64,000 nucleotides of DNA from Vagococcus allomyrinae (GTDB taxonomy: Bacteria > Bacillota > Bacilli > Lactobacillales > Vagococcaceae): assembly GCF_017829975.1 (NCBI RefSeq), contig NZ_JAEEGA010000010.1:161914-225913 (forward strand), read 5' to 3'. Shown here piece after piece: positions 44,302 through 52,233 of this stretch. The notes under the pieces were generated by a model. That model was not told where the DNA came from, did no database searches, and was given only the letters and a program-made list of their open reading frames with translations. Each line of letters starts with the position of its first letter. Positions within the stretch are counted from its first letter, which is position 1. The position numbers and the translations under genes were made by a program.

Positions 44302-44589
44302 ATGAAAATATCAAGTGACCTAGGGACAGCACAACAAAAAGCGACGGCTATTGCCCACGCGTTAGAGGTGATTTCAGGAATAGGAACGCCTGAAATAGAT
44401 ACACAAACAACAGTACAAGGAAACAGTCATGCACAAGAAGCTATTCAAGTAGCCATAGATGCGGGGACACATATTTCCGAAACAGTTCAACTGGCAATTA
44501 ACAATCTCCAAAGTGTTGCTAAAAATTTTGAAGCCGTGGATCAAACCATCAAGGAGTCGATCATCGATCCCTTAGGTGGGATAAAATGA
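44302..44589 (+). CDS. T7SS small helical protein (TIGR04197/Lap1-like)
   Basis: 95 residues, helical, acidic, WXG100-sized (AQQKATAIAHALEVISGIG, VQLAINNLQSVAKNFEAVDQTIKESI). It matches the TIGR04197 type VII effector family, whose members act as targeting partners (Lap1) of LXG effectors. AATAGGAG precedes the ATG. Its stop overlaps the next start as ATGA. It is the first gene of a three-gene coupled set that ends in the LXG protein. Confidence 0.8.
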   Translation: MKISSDLGTAQQKATAIAHALEVISGIGTPEIDTQTTVQGNSHAQEAIQVAIDAGTHISETVQLAINNLQSVAKNFEAVDQTIKESIIDPLGGIK

Positions 44590-44780
44590 TAGATGGATCG
44601 TCAGCCTCAACCACAAAAAAGCGATTGATCAATCTATTTCATGAGAATAAGTTAGTAGAACGATTGGAGAAAGACGATGTTGGTCTTTCGTTCACTAATA
44701 CAGATTATTTGTTTTGGCGGATGAGCCTTTGGTGTATGGAAAATCAAAAAGCAACTTTTTGGGAGGAGAAACGACCATGA
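44586..44780 (+). CDS. Small protein in the Lap2 position, probably shortened
   Basis: 64 residues, no family recognised. It sits where LXG modules carry a second helical partner (Lap2, DUF3958, usually about 100 residues or more), and it overlaps both neighbours by ATGA, which argues that it is translated. Length is short for that role, so it may be a remnant. Charged and with Trp/Phe-rich C-terminus (FWRMSLWCMENQ). Confidence 0.55.
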   Translation: MIDGSSASTTKKRLINLFHENKLVERLEKDDVGLSFTNTDYLFWRMSLWCMENQKATFWEEKRP

Positions 44781-45502
44781 GTGTGGACATGTATGTGGCT
44801 TCTTCTCAAAGACAAGCATCAAGCGTCGCGACGATTTGCCAACAGCAAAAACAGGGCTATGAACTGTTGGAACAATCAATTAATGACTTTGTCTTACATA
44901 GTCCCTCTTTAGAAGGCGCAGCTTATGAATCGGCCAAAGATTTTTTTCATGCTGTTTTAATTCCTTTATCAAAGGGAGGCATCCTTTTATCAGAAGCTGT
45001 GGTGGAAGCTTGTCAGGCTTTTCCTAACGAGTACTTGGCTAAGGTGGACAGTGAGGATTTAAAAGAAAGTGATTTAAGAGAAAAAATTGAACAGTTGACG
45101 TATTTTATGGCAGATCTTTCCGATCTTCAAGAGCGTCTACAGCTGTTGCTTTATCGTCAACAGCAGGAGGATCTTTTTCATGATTCAATTGCTTCACGGA
45201 TGACTAGTAGTCATTCATTAATGGCGTCCTATGGGCAAATTAGAGAAAAATTACAAAGTAAATTGGATGATTTACTGGCCTTTGATGCTCGTTCACCGGC
45301 TATTTTTTCGGAGATCGAAGAGTTGGAGCGTGCGGTAGCCAGAGGGGTGGAGCTAGCTGGTGGCTCTTGGGATGTTTCTTTAGGGAAATTTAACAAGCCT
45401 GCTCACAATACCTTAATTTGGCGGAACAGGATCGATGAGTCTTGGCGTATTAGAGAAGCTAAAAGACAATCGTTAGTTGGCGGTGTTCATAAGGACGGCT
45501 AG
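44777..45502 (+). CDS. LXG-domain protein lacking a toxin domain
   Basis: 241 residues. The N-terminus is an LXG domain (MSVDMYVASSQRQASSVATI, with SPSLEGAAYESAKDFF as the LXG motif, then long helices to about residue 205). LXG proteins are T7SS-exported antibacterial toxins with a C-terminal toxin domain of 100-300 residues; here only about 36 residues follow and they match nothing known to me. GGAGG precedes ATG 44777. No ESX machinery and no clear immunity gene are next to it. It is probably a leftover or a silent cassette of a larger effector locus. Confidence 0.75.
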   Translation: MSVDMYVASSQRQASSVATICQQQKQGYELLEQSINDFVLHSPSLEGAAYESAKDFFHAVLIPLSKGGILLSEAVVEACQAFPNEYLAKVDSEDLKESDLREKIEQLTYFMADLSDLQERLQLLLYRQQQEDLFHDSIASRMTSSHSLMASYGQIREKLQSKLDDLLAFDARSPAIFSEIEELERAVARGVELAGGSWDVSLGKFNKPAHNTLIWRNRIDESWRIREAKRQSLVGGVHKDG

Positions 45503-45613
45503 AAGGTAATTAAGTGAAAGTTAAGAGCCAGTATTGAGTGTCTCCTAGGCAAAAATTACCGATTGAGCTAATCGATTATTTTTGTACGCTAAAGGGGGTA
45601 TAAAAATATTTAG

Positions 45614-45651
45614 ATTCAAGAAACTGATGCACCAGTTTCTTGAATTTTTTT
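45614..45651 (+). terminator. Terminator after the LXG module
   Basis: TTCAAGAAACTG pairs exactly with CAGTTTCTTGAA, followed by a run of T. The following stretch to 45849 has no supported gene (see rejected items). Confidence 0.9.
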
Positions 45652-45849
45652 GGGGTTTGATAGAGTTTAGCGTAAAAGAAACCGACAACTATCTGTTAAC
45701 GGGAGGTATATCAGTTTCCTTTTCAATGTTGAATTATTTTGACAGCTTCTGTAATACTTAAGGTCATCTTTTTGAGTATATTAAAAAGTTGAACGACAAG
45801 CCGAACAAATTTTCGACTTAATGGTAGGTCTCGTAGGAATTGCTTGAGC

Positions 45850-46050
45850 TTAGTATCTCCTGCCCTCATAGCCAAGATTGGCAATGTTTTGACTAATGGT
45901 ATCTAAGGAATCAAGCAAAGTTAAATCGATAATACCTGCTCCTTGAGAGATGATTTTAAGCTGGTTAGCTGAGTCTCTCATGAATGAGAGCGTGAGGATG
46001 AAGATCAGTAAGAAGATGATTGGCCGAGCAATTCCTTGTTTGTTTAACAT
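45850..46050 (-). CDS. Short membrane protein, apparently truncated
   Basis: 66 residues: one hydrophobic helix (PIIFLLIFILTLSF) then about 40 polar residues ending NLGYEGRRY at a TAA. I recall membrane proteins in which a similar EGRRYY-type segment leads on to further helices, so this could be the N-terminal part of a longer protein cut by a stop. AAAGGAG ribosome site. The ATG overlaps the TGA of the gene upstream (TGATG), so the two are coupled. Function unknown. Confidence 0.5.
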   Translation of the reverse strand: MLNKQGIARPIIFLLIFILTLSFMRDSANQLKIISQGAGIIDLTLLDSLDTISQNIANLGYEGRRY

Positions 46051-46448
46051 CAGGAGGGCTCCTTTTTTGTCAAATATAATAATGTGAGACTTGAGAGTGA
46101 TGTGACAATGGCTAAAGGGGTCATAAGAGCCCTCTCTTTCTTACTGGTAGTGATGAACCCGTTAGAAAAGATTGCAAAAATCATAAAAATGGTGCTTAGT
46201 ATAATGATGGTTCTGGTCTTTTGGGTGCTTTTCTTCATGATGTTGCCTTGTTGTAGATAGGCGTAGGCGACATAAGCCCAAAGAAACATTAAGAGTAAAC
46301 TTATTAATCTCATCTCCAGCGGAAATACGACGTGTTGGCCTCCAAGAACGTATTCACCAAGGGGAGCACCTAAGATTAAGGTGGCGTGAAGCAATGAGTT
46401 TAGAGCGAAAATCGTTGAGCAAATGGTAGCTAATAGTTTTTTTATCAT
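46050..46448 (-). CDS. Four-helix membrane protein of unknown function
   Basis: 132 residues with about four membrane helices and the segment APLGEYVLGGQHVVFPLEMR between the first two. GGAGGG precedes ATG 46448. It forms a coupled pair with the 66-residue protein and is divergent from the HxlR regulator at 46557, so that regulator probably controls it. No function can be named. Confidence 0.65.
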   Translation of the reverse strand: MIKKLLATICSTIFALNSLLHATLILGAPLGEYVLGGQHVVFPLEMRLISLLLMFLWAYVAYAYLQQGNIMKKSTQKTRTIIILSTIFMIFAIFSNGFITTSKKERALMTPLAIVTSLSSLTLLYLTKKEPS

Positions 46449-46556
46449 ATGACCCTCCAAGGATTGGTAGCGTATCTGGTATAATTATAAAGGATGTCTA
46501 TTAAGAAAGTTAGTAGGCACTTTTTAGATAGCTACTATCAAAAAGGAGAGTGTGGC

Positions 46557-46910
46557 ATGGTAACAAAACGTGGTGTTTGCCCGATTGAGGATTATGGGTA
46601 TGAAGCAATTGAAAAAGTCATAGACATGATTGCTGGGAAATGGAAATTACGTATTTTATATCTGTTAACTAAATATGAGTGTTTGCGTTACGGTGAATTA
46701 AAAAAGCATGTGCCCGGTATTACCCATAAGATGTTGAGTATGCAGCTAAAGGAATTAGAAAAGGACAAACTACTGGTCAGAAAGGAATACCCTCAAGTTC
46801 CACCAAAAGTAGAGTATTCATTGACCGTCAAAGGGTGGGGACTTGTTCCACTGTATGAACAGCTTGGCATTTGGGTTATGGAAAATCGAGAGGAGTTTAT
46901 GGGGTTATAA
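46557..46910 (+). CDS. HxlR-family winged-helix regulator
   Basis: 117 residues with the HxlR signature: CPIEDYGYEAIEKVIDMIAGKWKLRILYLL, RYGELKKHVPGITHKMLSMQLKELEKDKLLVRK and YSLTVKGWGLVPLYEQLGIW. Members respond to reactive electrophiles or redox through a cysteine near the start, which is present (RGVCPIED). ATG 46557 has AGGAGAG; an upstream in-frame ATG at 46494 lies in the divergent promoter region. Likely target is the membrane pair on the other strand. Confidence 0.9.
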   Translation: MVTKRGVCPIEDYGYEAIEKVIDMIAGKWKLRILYLLTKYECLRYGELKKHVPGITHKMLSMQLKELEKDKLLVRKEYPQVPPKVEYSLTVKGWGLVPLYEQLGIWVMENREEFMGL

Positions 46911-47053
46911 GTTTCAAAATAACGGGAACCGTTCTGTTTTGATTTGCTGGGTGTGGTAATCCTTGTTTTTATCGTATCTATCGTTACAGAAACAGTTTGT
47001 TTCAACTGAAAAGCTAGTTGACAGTATTAAGCCAATTTTTATGACGTTGATTA

Positions 47054-47062
47054 TGCTATAAT
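47054..47062 (+). promoter_or_regulatory. Extended -10 promoter (TGCTATAAT)
   Basis: TG-C-TATAAT lies 24 bases before the start of the 138-residue gene. No good -35 at 17 bases; a TTGACA at 47018 is too far upstream. Confidence 0.6.
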
Positions 47063-47085
47063 AAATCAAAAAAGGAGTGTTTTAG

Positions 47086-47502
47086 ATGAATGAAGCCTTT
47101 AAATTAGAGAATATTGTTGCTTACGCGGAGTCGAATCAGTTGGTTTTGGTGGACAATGGGAATATTTTATACGGACAGATTGATGCTAAATTTTGGAAGT
47201 ATGCTCTTTTTTCAGGCTTTGCGGCTTTTGATATTAAGCATCTATTATTAGTTGTTAATTCTGATCGTTTGACGATGGTGGGCGTAACCATAACCGGGGC
47301 GTTTTCGGACTCGATTGTCCATATTCCAACAGACGTGGTTCAATCCTTCCAATTTAAAAAGGGCTTGATGCAAAGTACGATTTCTTTTGTTGCCAATTCG
47401 GAAAAGTATATCATTAAAATTCCCAATGTGATTGCAGTCGCTAGGTGGCAAAAAGGAAATATTAAGTATTTACTGGATCAGCAATTTTTTTGCTTAATGT
47501 AA
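47086..47502 (+). CDS. Small conserved-looking protein, PH-like fold possible
   Basis: 138 residues, beta-rich, no signal or membrane segment. Pattern of alternating strands (NILYGQIDAKFWKYALFSGF, HLLLVVNSDRLTMVGV, IPTDVVQSFQFKKGLMQSTISFVANSEKYIIKIP) resembles bacterial PH/YvbH-like domains, but this is only a fold guess. GGAG ribosome site and an extended -10 make it a real gene. Stands alone. Confidence 0.55.
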   Translation: MNEAFKLENIVAYAESNQLVLVDNGNILYGQIDAKFWKYALFSGFAAFDIKHLLLVVNSDRLTMVGVTITGAFSDSIVHIPTDVVQSFQFKKGLMQSTISFVANSEKYIIKIPNVIAVARWQKGNIKYLLDQQFFCLM

Positions 47503-47649
47503 AGGGGAAATTGAGTTTCTTTTAATTATTACTAAGCAGAATTAAACAAGCTTTTACGGCGCTGTCTTATTGGAGAAGCTTCATTTGAAGTGTAGCTTTT
47601 GTTTGATACTGGGATTTAGAACGTTAATCGAATTTGGAGGGATGTTTTT

Positions 47650-48333
47650 GTGAAAATTGGAATTATTACCGCTATGCCTATTGAGTTAAGCTATGTTTTA
47701 GAGCAACTCAATTTTACGCCAAAAGAATTTAAAAAGAACACCATTTATTATGCCGACTACGAAGGGTGTGAATTAGCTCTTGTTTCCAGTGGGGTTGGCA
47801 AAGTTAATGCGTCAACTTATACCCAACTATTAATTGATTCATTTAGTCCTGATTGTATCTTTAATATCGGGATTGCTGGGGGGCTAAAGCAGGGATTAAT
47901 GCCCCTAGACATAGTTGTTGGCAGTTCTTATAGTCACCATGATGTTAGGATTCAACAGATGGCAACTCTTTTTCCAAAAAGATCGGTATTTCATGCGGAT
48001 GATCAATTACTTAAAATTATTAACCAACATGACATTCGTGGCATCACTGGTTGTATTGTTTCAGGGGAAAGATTTATTGCTGATGAAACAGAACGAAAAA
48101 ATATTATCAAACAGTTTAATGCCGTTGCAGTGGACATGGAATCAAGTGCTATTGCTCACACGTGTTTTATCAATGAGATGCCTTTTGTGGCGATGCGATG
48201 TATTTCGGATTTGGCCGATGCCACTGCTGCTGATACTTATGAGGCGAATGAACGTCTGGCAAGTAATCATGTTGGGAAAGCTTGTTTAACTGTATTATCA
48301 AGTAAAGAGTTTGGTTATATTAACTTTGCTTAG
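47650..48333 (+). CDS. MTA/SAH nucleosidase family protein
   Basis: 227 residues. It removes adenine from methylthioadenosine or S-adenosylhomocysteine. Glu12 (TAMPIELS), Glu164 (VDMESSAIAH) and Asp187 (CISDLAD) match the catalytic positions of the E. coli enzyme in spacing. GTG start after GGAGGG. It is not beside the usual nudix/methyl-cycle genes, so it may be a second copy (paralog) of mtnN; substrate preference cannot be told. Confidence 0.9.
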   Translation: MKIGIITAMPIELSYVLEQLNFTPKEFKKNTIYYADYEGCELALVSSGVGKVNASTYTQLLIDSFSPDCIFNIGIAGGLKQGLMPLDIVVGSSYSHHDVRIQQMATLFPKRSVFHADDQLLKIINQHDIRGITGCIVSGERFIADETERKNIIKQFNAVAVDMESSAIAHTCFINEMPFVAMRCISDLADATAADTYEANERLASNHVGKACLTVLSSKEFGYINFA

Positions 48334-48387
48334 CGTCATTTTTGATAAGAAGAGACGCGGTTTTAGCCATTCTTAAAGGAGGTTTAA

Positions 48388-48672
48388 ATGGAAACTATTA
48401 CGATTAATCTTACTAGAAAAAAGTTGACATATAAAGCTGATGAAGTCTGGTTCAGACAAACCATTGAGCATAATTTGATTAACAGATACACGGCTGAAGA
48501 ATTTCAGCTTCATTATTTGAGCGATGATCCAGCGTCCAGGTATGAAATTGACACAGCTACATTTTTTACATTTGAACTCCCAATCTTTTTTGGTCACTCG
48601 GAAATTATCGATGTCGCACTAGGGAATGAGCCAATTACTAATACGAGGGAATTTTTTGAATTTAATCCTTAG
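48388..48672 (+). CDS. Small hypothetical protein
   Basis: 94 residues, acidic, soluble, no recognised domain. AAAGGAGG just before the ATG supports translation. It is followed by another small protein of similar size (48745); together they may be immunity-like genes left from a toxin locus, but I see no motif to prove it. Confidence 0.5.
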   Translation: METITINLTRKKLTYKADEVWFRQTIEHNLINRYTAEEFQLHYLSDDPASRYEIDTATFFTFELPIFFGHSEIIDVALGNEPITNTREFFEFNP

Positions 48673-48744
48673 TGCCCGTTTGTCTTATGAATCATGAGAT
48701 TCCTTTTACAAACGGTGAGGAAGTCAGATCAGGAGTGAGTTTAA

Positions 48745-49059
48745 ATGGACGGGATTATCATCGAGAAGAATCAAACCTTTAGTCAGTTTAAGTCAATTTT
48801 AATCGCCTTAAAGGGAGAGCATAAAAAGTATAATTGGTTAATAACAGAGATTGATTTTGTTCCAGGAAGAAAAAACAAGTTGGTTTTGGAGCAGCCCTAT
48901 ACTTGGGTATTAGGAGAAGAATTGGAACAGCTATTCAGAGATGAAGCTGGTTTTTGGGCTTGGGGAGTATTTTCTGGTTTTTCAAAAGAGTTGACACTTG
49001 ATGAAGTATTGCAGTTTTCCTTACCTTATGCGGATGGTAATCCAGTTTTTTGGCAATGA
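48745..49059 (+). CDS. Small hypothetical protein, immunity-like
   Basis: 104 residues, acidic, Trp-rich (WLITEIDFVPG, YTWVLGEELEQL, FWAWGVFSGF). This looks like small immunity proteins of polymorphic toxins in composition and pattern but I cannot name the family. AGGAGTGAG ribosome site. Its stop overlaps a 32-codon frame as ATGA. Confidence 0.5.
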   Translation: MDGIIIEKNQTFSQFKSILIALKGEHKKYNWLITEIDFVPGRKNKLVLEQPYTWVLGEELEQLFRDEAGFWAWGVFSGFSKELTLDEVLQFSLPYADGNPVFWQ

Positions 49060-49154
49060 CAGATAATCGATTGATTCTCGAGAATTTAATGGAAACATTT
49101 TCGACTAGTTGCCGCGATTTAGAGGCGTACAATTTAGAGAATCACGGAAGTTGA
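49056..49154 (+). CDS. Possible 32-residue coupled reading frame
   Basis: Starts at the ATG that overlaps the TGA of the previous gene and reads MTDNRLILENLMETFSTSC to an LENHGS end. No family. The overlap is the only support; it may be a remnant of a longer gene. Confidence 0.2.
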   Translation: MTDNRLILENLMETFSTSCRDLEAYNLENHGS

Positions 49155-49241
49155 GGACAGCTTAAGTTGATTTTTTAGATAGAAGTTAGTAACACCTATT
49201 ATGCAGGGGGTCATACCCTAAAATTTGGAGGCACTTATTTA

Positions 49242-50018
49242 ATGAAAGAATACACGCTAAAGAACACCTCGTTCAAAATTCGCTATCACGATTTTCCTGG
49301 TAGTGAAACGGCCATCCTTTTTATTCATGGGTTGGGATGTGCCGGATCTTTTGATTATCCGAATGTGGCCTCACAACCAGAAGTATCCAACCATCGGCGG
49401 ATATTAATTGATCTTTTAGGCGCAGGTTATAGTGATAAGCCGAGGGATTTTACCTATACAATCCAAGAGCACGCTAATTATCTTTTAGATTTTGTTAATG
49501 AATTAAAGTTGGACAGGTTTATCTTGTTCGGCCATAGTTTAGGCGGTTCAGTCGCACTGACACTGGCAGCGATGTGTGAGGAAAAAGTTAGTCAACTGAT
49601 TTTGACAGAAGCCAATTTAGATAGCGGTGGCGGTTTTACAACAAAAGTTATTGCATCTTTTGAGCAGAGTGAGTTTATCTCAACAGGCTTTGCAGAAATG
49701 ATTCACGAAAACAAAGTCAATTCCAATGAACTGTGGGCTGCTTGTTTTTCAAACTGGTTGCCTCAAGCCGCGTATCAAGCGTCTAAATCGGCTGTTGAGG
49801 GGCAAACTCCTTCTTGGAGGGAAATTCTCTATGGGCTTAGTTGCCCTAAAACATTTATTTTTGGCGAAAAAAATATGAGTGATCCTGATGCAAACATTTT
49901 AGCAGACCATCGTATTCGAATTGATAAGGTGAAAGATGCGGGGCATTCAATGGCCTGGGAAAATCCTGAAGATTTAGCTAGGGCGATTATGACGAGTATA
50001 AACGTCGTAAGGGATTGA
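49242..50018 (+). CDS. Alpha/beta hydrolase
   Basis: 258 residues, cytoplasmic. Oxyanion segment FIHGLGCAGSF, nucleophile elbow FGHSLGGS with Ser99, acid in GEKNMSDPDAN and catalytic His235 in DAGHSMAWENP. Cap region between 130 and 190. Substrate unknown; esterase or proline-iminopeptidase-like enzymes share this pattern. TTGGAGG ribosome site. A GNAT gene follows after 24 bases, probably in one transcript. Confidence 0.88.
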   Translation: MKEYTLKNTSFKIRYHDFPGSETAILFIHGLGCAGSFDYPNVASQPEVSNHRRILIDLLGAGYSDKPRDFTYTIQEHANYLLDFVNELKLDRFILFGHSLGGSVALTLAAMCEEKVSQLILTEANLDSGGGFTTKVIASFEQSEFISTGFAEMIHENKVNSNELWAACFSNWLPQAAYQASKSAVEGQTPSWREILYGLSCPKTFIFGEKNMSDPDANILADHRIRIDKVKDAGHSMAWENPEDLARAIMTSINVVRD

Positions 50019-50042
50019 CTACACTAAAAAAAGGAGTCAGGG

Positions 50043-50498
50043 ATGGAAGTGAAGGTTTTAGAAATGATCTATGATGGGCCGATAGTTAATGCAGATATTC
50101 AGCTTGTCAATTATCATCATCACTATTATGAGGCGTATAGAGAAATGAATTGTAACAGTTTTCGTTCGTTGAGTATAGCAGTTGGACTAAATCCAGATGT
50201 TTTCTACTCTGAGGAAGAACTAACGCAAAAAGCAGACACGATCTTTCTTTTATTGGCTGGTAAAAAACTGATGGGGGCCGTGGAGATCACTGGAAATGAA
50301 ATCCAACATCTTGTTGTAAATGTTGGATTTCAACAAAAGGGCTTAGGGAAAAAACTTTTGATGTATGGGATCAATCAAATTCAGCAGTCAGGTTATTCAA
50401 CGGTAAGGCTTTTCGTTGCTGAATGTAATCAAGGGGCCGTTAGGTTTTATCTAGCAAACGGATTTGCGGAAATTAACGCTGTTATCGAAGAGTGGTGA
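50043..50498 (+). CDS. GNAT-family N-acetyltransferase
   Basis: 151 residues. Acetyl-CoA binding motif QHLVVNVGFQQKGLGKKLLMYGINQI and the C-terminal RLFVAECNQGAVRFYLANGF are clear. Start ATG 50043 after AAAGGAG. The acceptor is not predictable. Probably cotranscribed with the hydrolase. Confidence 0.88.
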   Translation: MEVKVLEMIYDGPIVNADIQLVNYHHHYYEAYREMNCNSFRSLSIAVGLNPDVFYSEEELTQKADTIFLLLAGKKLMGAVEITGNEIQHLVVNVGFQQKGLGKKLLMYGINQIQQSGYSTVRLFVAECNQGAVRFYLANGFAEINAVIEEW

Positions 50499-50587
50499 AT
50501 CACGATCCTCTTTTCTCAAATGACTATTTTGGACTGAAAAGTACGGGCCAATCAAGCCACTTACAACTTTTTTAGTTGATCCTTAGT

Positions 50588-51466
50588 TTAATTTCTCTCC
50601 CAGTTTGCTATTTCTGGATAGTCTTCTTGAAGTTTTTTATCAGCTCGTTCAAGTTGAGCATAATACTCAGTATAGGCGGGGCTCAATTTTTTCATTGCCG
50701 GGATAAAACGCTCATAGTAACCACTGGAAGCATTAAATTCTTTCATATAGGCTTGCATTTTATAACTGGGGGAATCAAGGTACTCTGTGCTTTGTTTGTA
50801 CGCCATGTACTGTATTAAAAAATCTTTATTCTCTGACATAAATGTTTCAGGGTCAGCTAAGGCTGTTTCCATATTTTGGAGAGTCTTATTAATTAACTGA
50901 TTGCTGATTGTTATCATGTGTTCGTCAATAAAATCTTGTATTTCAAGTGGAAAAACTAACTGGGGAACATCATCTAAAAATGAGATGATGTCGTCATAGG
51001 CTTTCTGCTGCTCCTCGTTTGCTATTGGATCAGTTAAAAATCTAGCAAAGTGCAAGCAAATATAGCGGCCATAATAGCCGGGAAATAGTTCTAGTAGTTT
51101 GTCGGAAATAGCAGTTTGGTCGTCTATTGATTGTAATTTGTCTTTAATATCAACATAGGAGGCATTTAAACAAAGCTCGTTAAGGAGGGCTTGTTTCAAC
51201 TCGCTGTTCTTTAACATTATTTTTTTTTGCAGAGCAATTCGTTGCAAAACGTCTCCTGTTTGATCGGCAAGTATTTCTTTGATTTCTTCAACACTAATTT
51301 CCAGTTTGCGCAGAACTGCTATTTTTTCTAACAATAAGCGATCAGATTCACTAAAATCCCGGTAACCATTTTCTTGTATAGTAGGTGAAATAAGTTGTTG
51401 TTCACAGTAGTATTCAACTGCTTTTTTGGTCAATCCTGTTTGCTTAGTAATCTCATTGATTAACAT
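50588..51466 (-). CDS. MerR-family regulator
   Basis: 292 residues. N-terminal MerR helix-turn-helix (MLINEITKQTGLTKKAVEYYCEQQLISPTIQENGYRDFSESD), then a long helix and a C-terminal helical sensor of about 190 residues with no known ligand motif. ATG 51466 has GGAGGTG seven bases upstream; an in-frame ATG at 51481 overlaps it. Convergent with the GNAT gene. Target unknown. Confidence 0.88.
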   Translation of the reverse strand: MLINEITKQTGLTKKAVEYYCEQQLISPTIQENGYRDFSESDRLLLEKIAVLRKLEISVEEIKEILADQTGDVLQRIALQKKIMLKNSELKQALLNELCLNASYVDIKDKLQSIDDQTAISDKLLELFPGYYGRYICLHFARFLTDPIANEEQQKAYDDIISFLDDVPQLVFPLEIQDFIDEHMITISNQLINKTLQNMETALADPETFMSENKDFLIQYMAYKQSTEYLDSPSYKMQAYMKEFNASSGYYERFIPAMKKLSPAYTEYYAQLERADKKLQEDYPEIANWERN

Positions 51467-51642
51467 GATGAACACCTCCAATTCTATTGTAAACCAGCCC
51501 CTTAGGTTGTAGTCAATAGATAAACGCGAAAATATGTTATGATGATAAAATTATCTGCATAAAAAAGGATAGCTTTTAGCTGAGATGGTAAGAGGATGCC
51601 ACTCAAGCTACCAAATGCCGACTATCAGGAAAATGTGGAAAG

Positions 51643-51967
51643 GTGAATATTAGAAGACTAAATGGAAAAATGGGTCAAATAAAAGAAAATGCAGTTGTTA
51701 GATTGAGTGAGATTCGCCTAAGGGATTATGTCGTCGGAGCTGATCTTACAGTGGGAGACCAGTATATGTTGAGGCAGTATCTCATTGAAAAACAACTCAA
51801 AAAACAGTTCCCAAAAGGAAGAGCTTGTTTTATCGGTTACTGATGAGGGGGGATTGATTAGCTTTCATGTTGCTAGAGAGTTGGAAGGGTTCTGGATTGA
51901 TCAGCATTTGAAGCAGTTTGAGGAAGCTGTAGCGTATATTGCTTTTAATTACGCAATACTCTTTTAG
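51643..51967 (+). pseudogene. Probable frameshifted small gene
   Basis: Frame 1 from GTG 51643 runs 66 residues and stops at 51843. A second frame (51785-51967) overlaps it and continues with coding-like sequence (LVLSVTDEGGLISFHVARELEGFWIDQ). A single-base slip near 51815-51830, in AAAACAGTTCCCAAAAGG, would join them into a protein of about 105 residues. No family recognised. Confidence 0.35.
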
Positions 51968-52025
51968 CTCGTTTTAAGAACAAGGCGTTCGGGAGGTAAT
52001 TAAGACTGATCTAGTTTGATTAATA

Positions 52026-52096
52026 AGCGGGTGACGAGAATCGAACTCGCGATAACAGCTTGGAAGGCTGTAGTTTTACCACTAAACTACACCCGC
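52026..52096 (-). tRNA. tRNA-Gly (anticodon TCC)
   Basis: Read on the minus strand: acceptor GCGGGTG pairs with CACCCGC (discriminator T), D-arm TAGTTTAGTGGTAAAACTA, anticodon loop CTTCCAA, T-arm GCGAGTTCGATTCTCGT. 71 bases; CCA is not encoded. It stands alone between two regulators. Confidence 0.95.
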
Positions 52097-52180
52097 AACA
52101 TTACTAAAATTATAAAACGAAATTTGATAAAATTCAAGAAAAAAAAGATTAAAACTGAGATAGCTTTAATCTTAATCTTT

Positions 52181-52213
52181 AAAAACTCCGATCTTAAAAA
52201 GGTGGGAGTTTTT
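52181..52213. terminator. Bidirectional terminator next to the AraC gene
   Basis: AAAAACTCC pairs with GGAGTTTTT. On the minus strand it follows the AraC stop at 52234 and ends in T. Confidence 0.75.
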
Positions 52214-52233
52214 CTGTGTATTCCCTTGGCTTG

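Noticed and set aside
45723..45869. 48-residue minus-strand frame (MRAGDTKLKQFLRDLP...) overlapping the end of the 66-residue membrane protein
   Set aside because: No ribosome site, and its sequence does not continue the membrane protein in a believable way. The 198-base stretch 45652-45849 is left without a gene.
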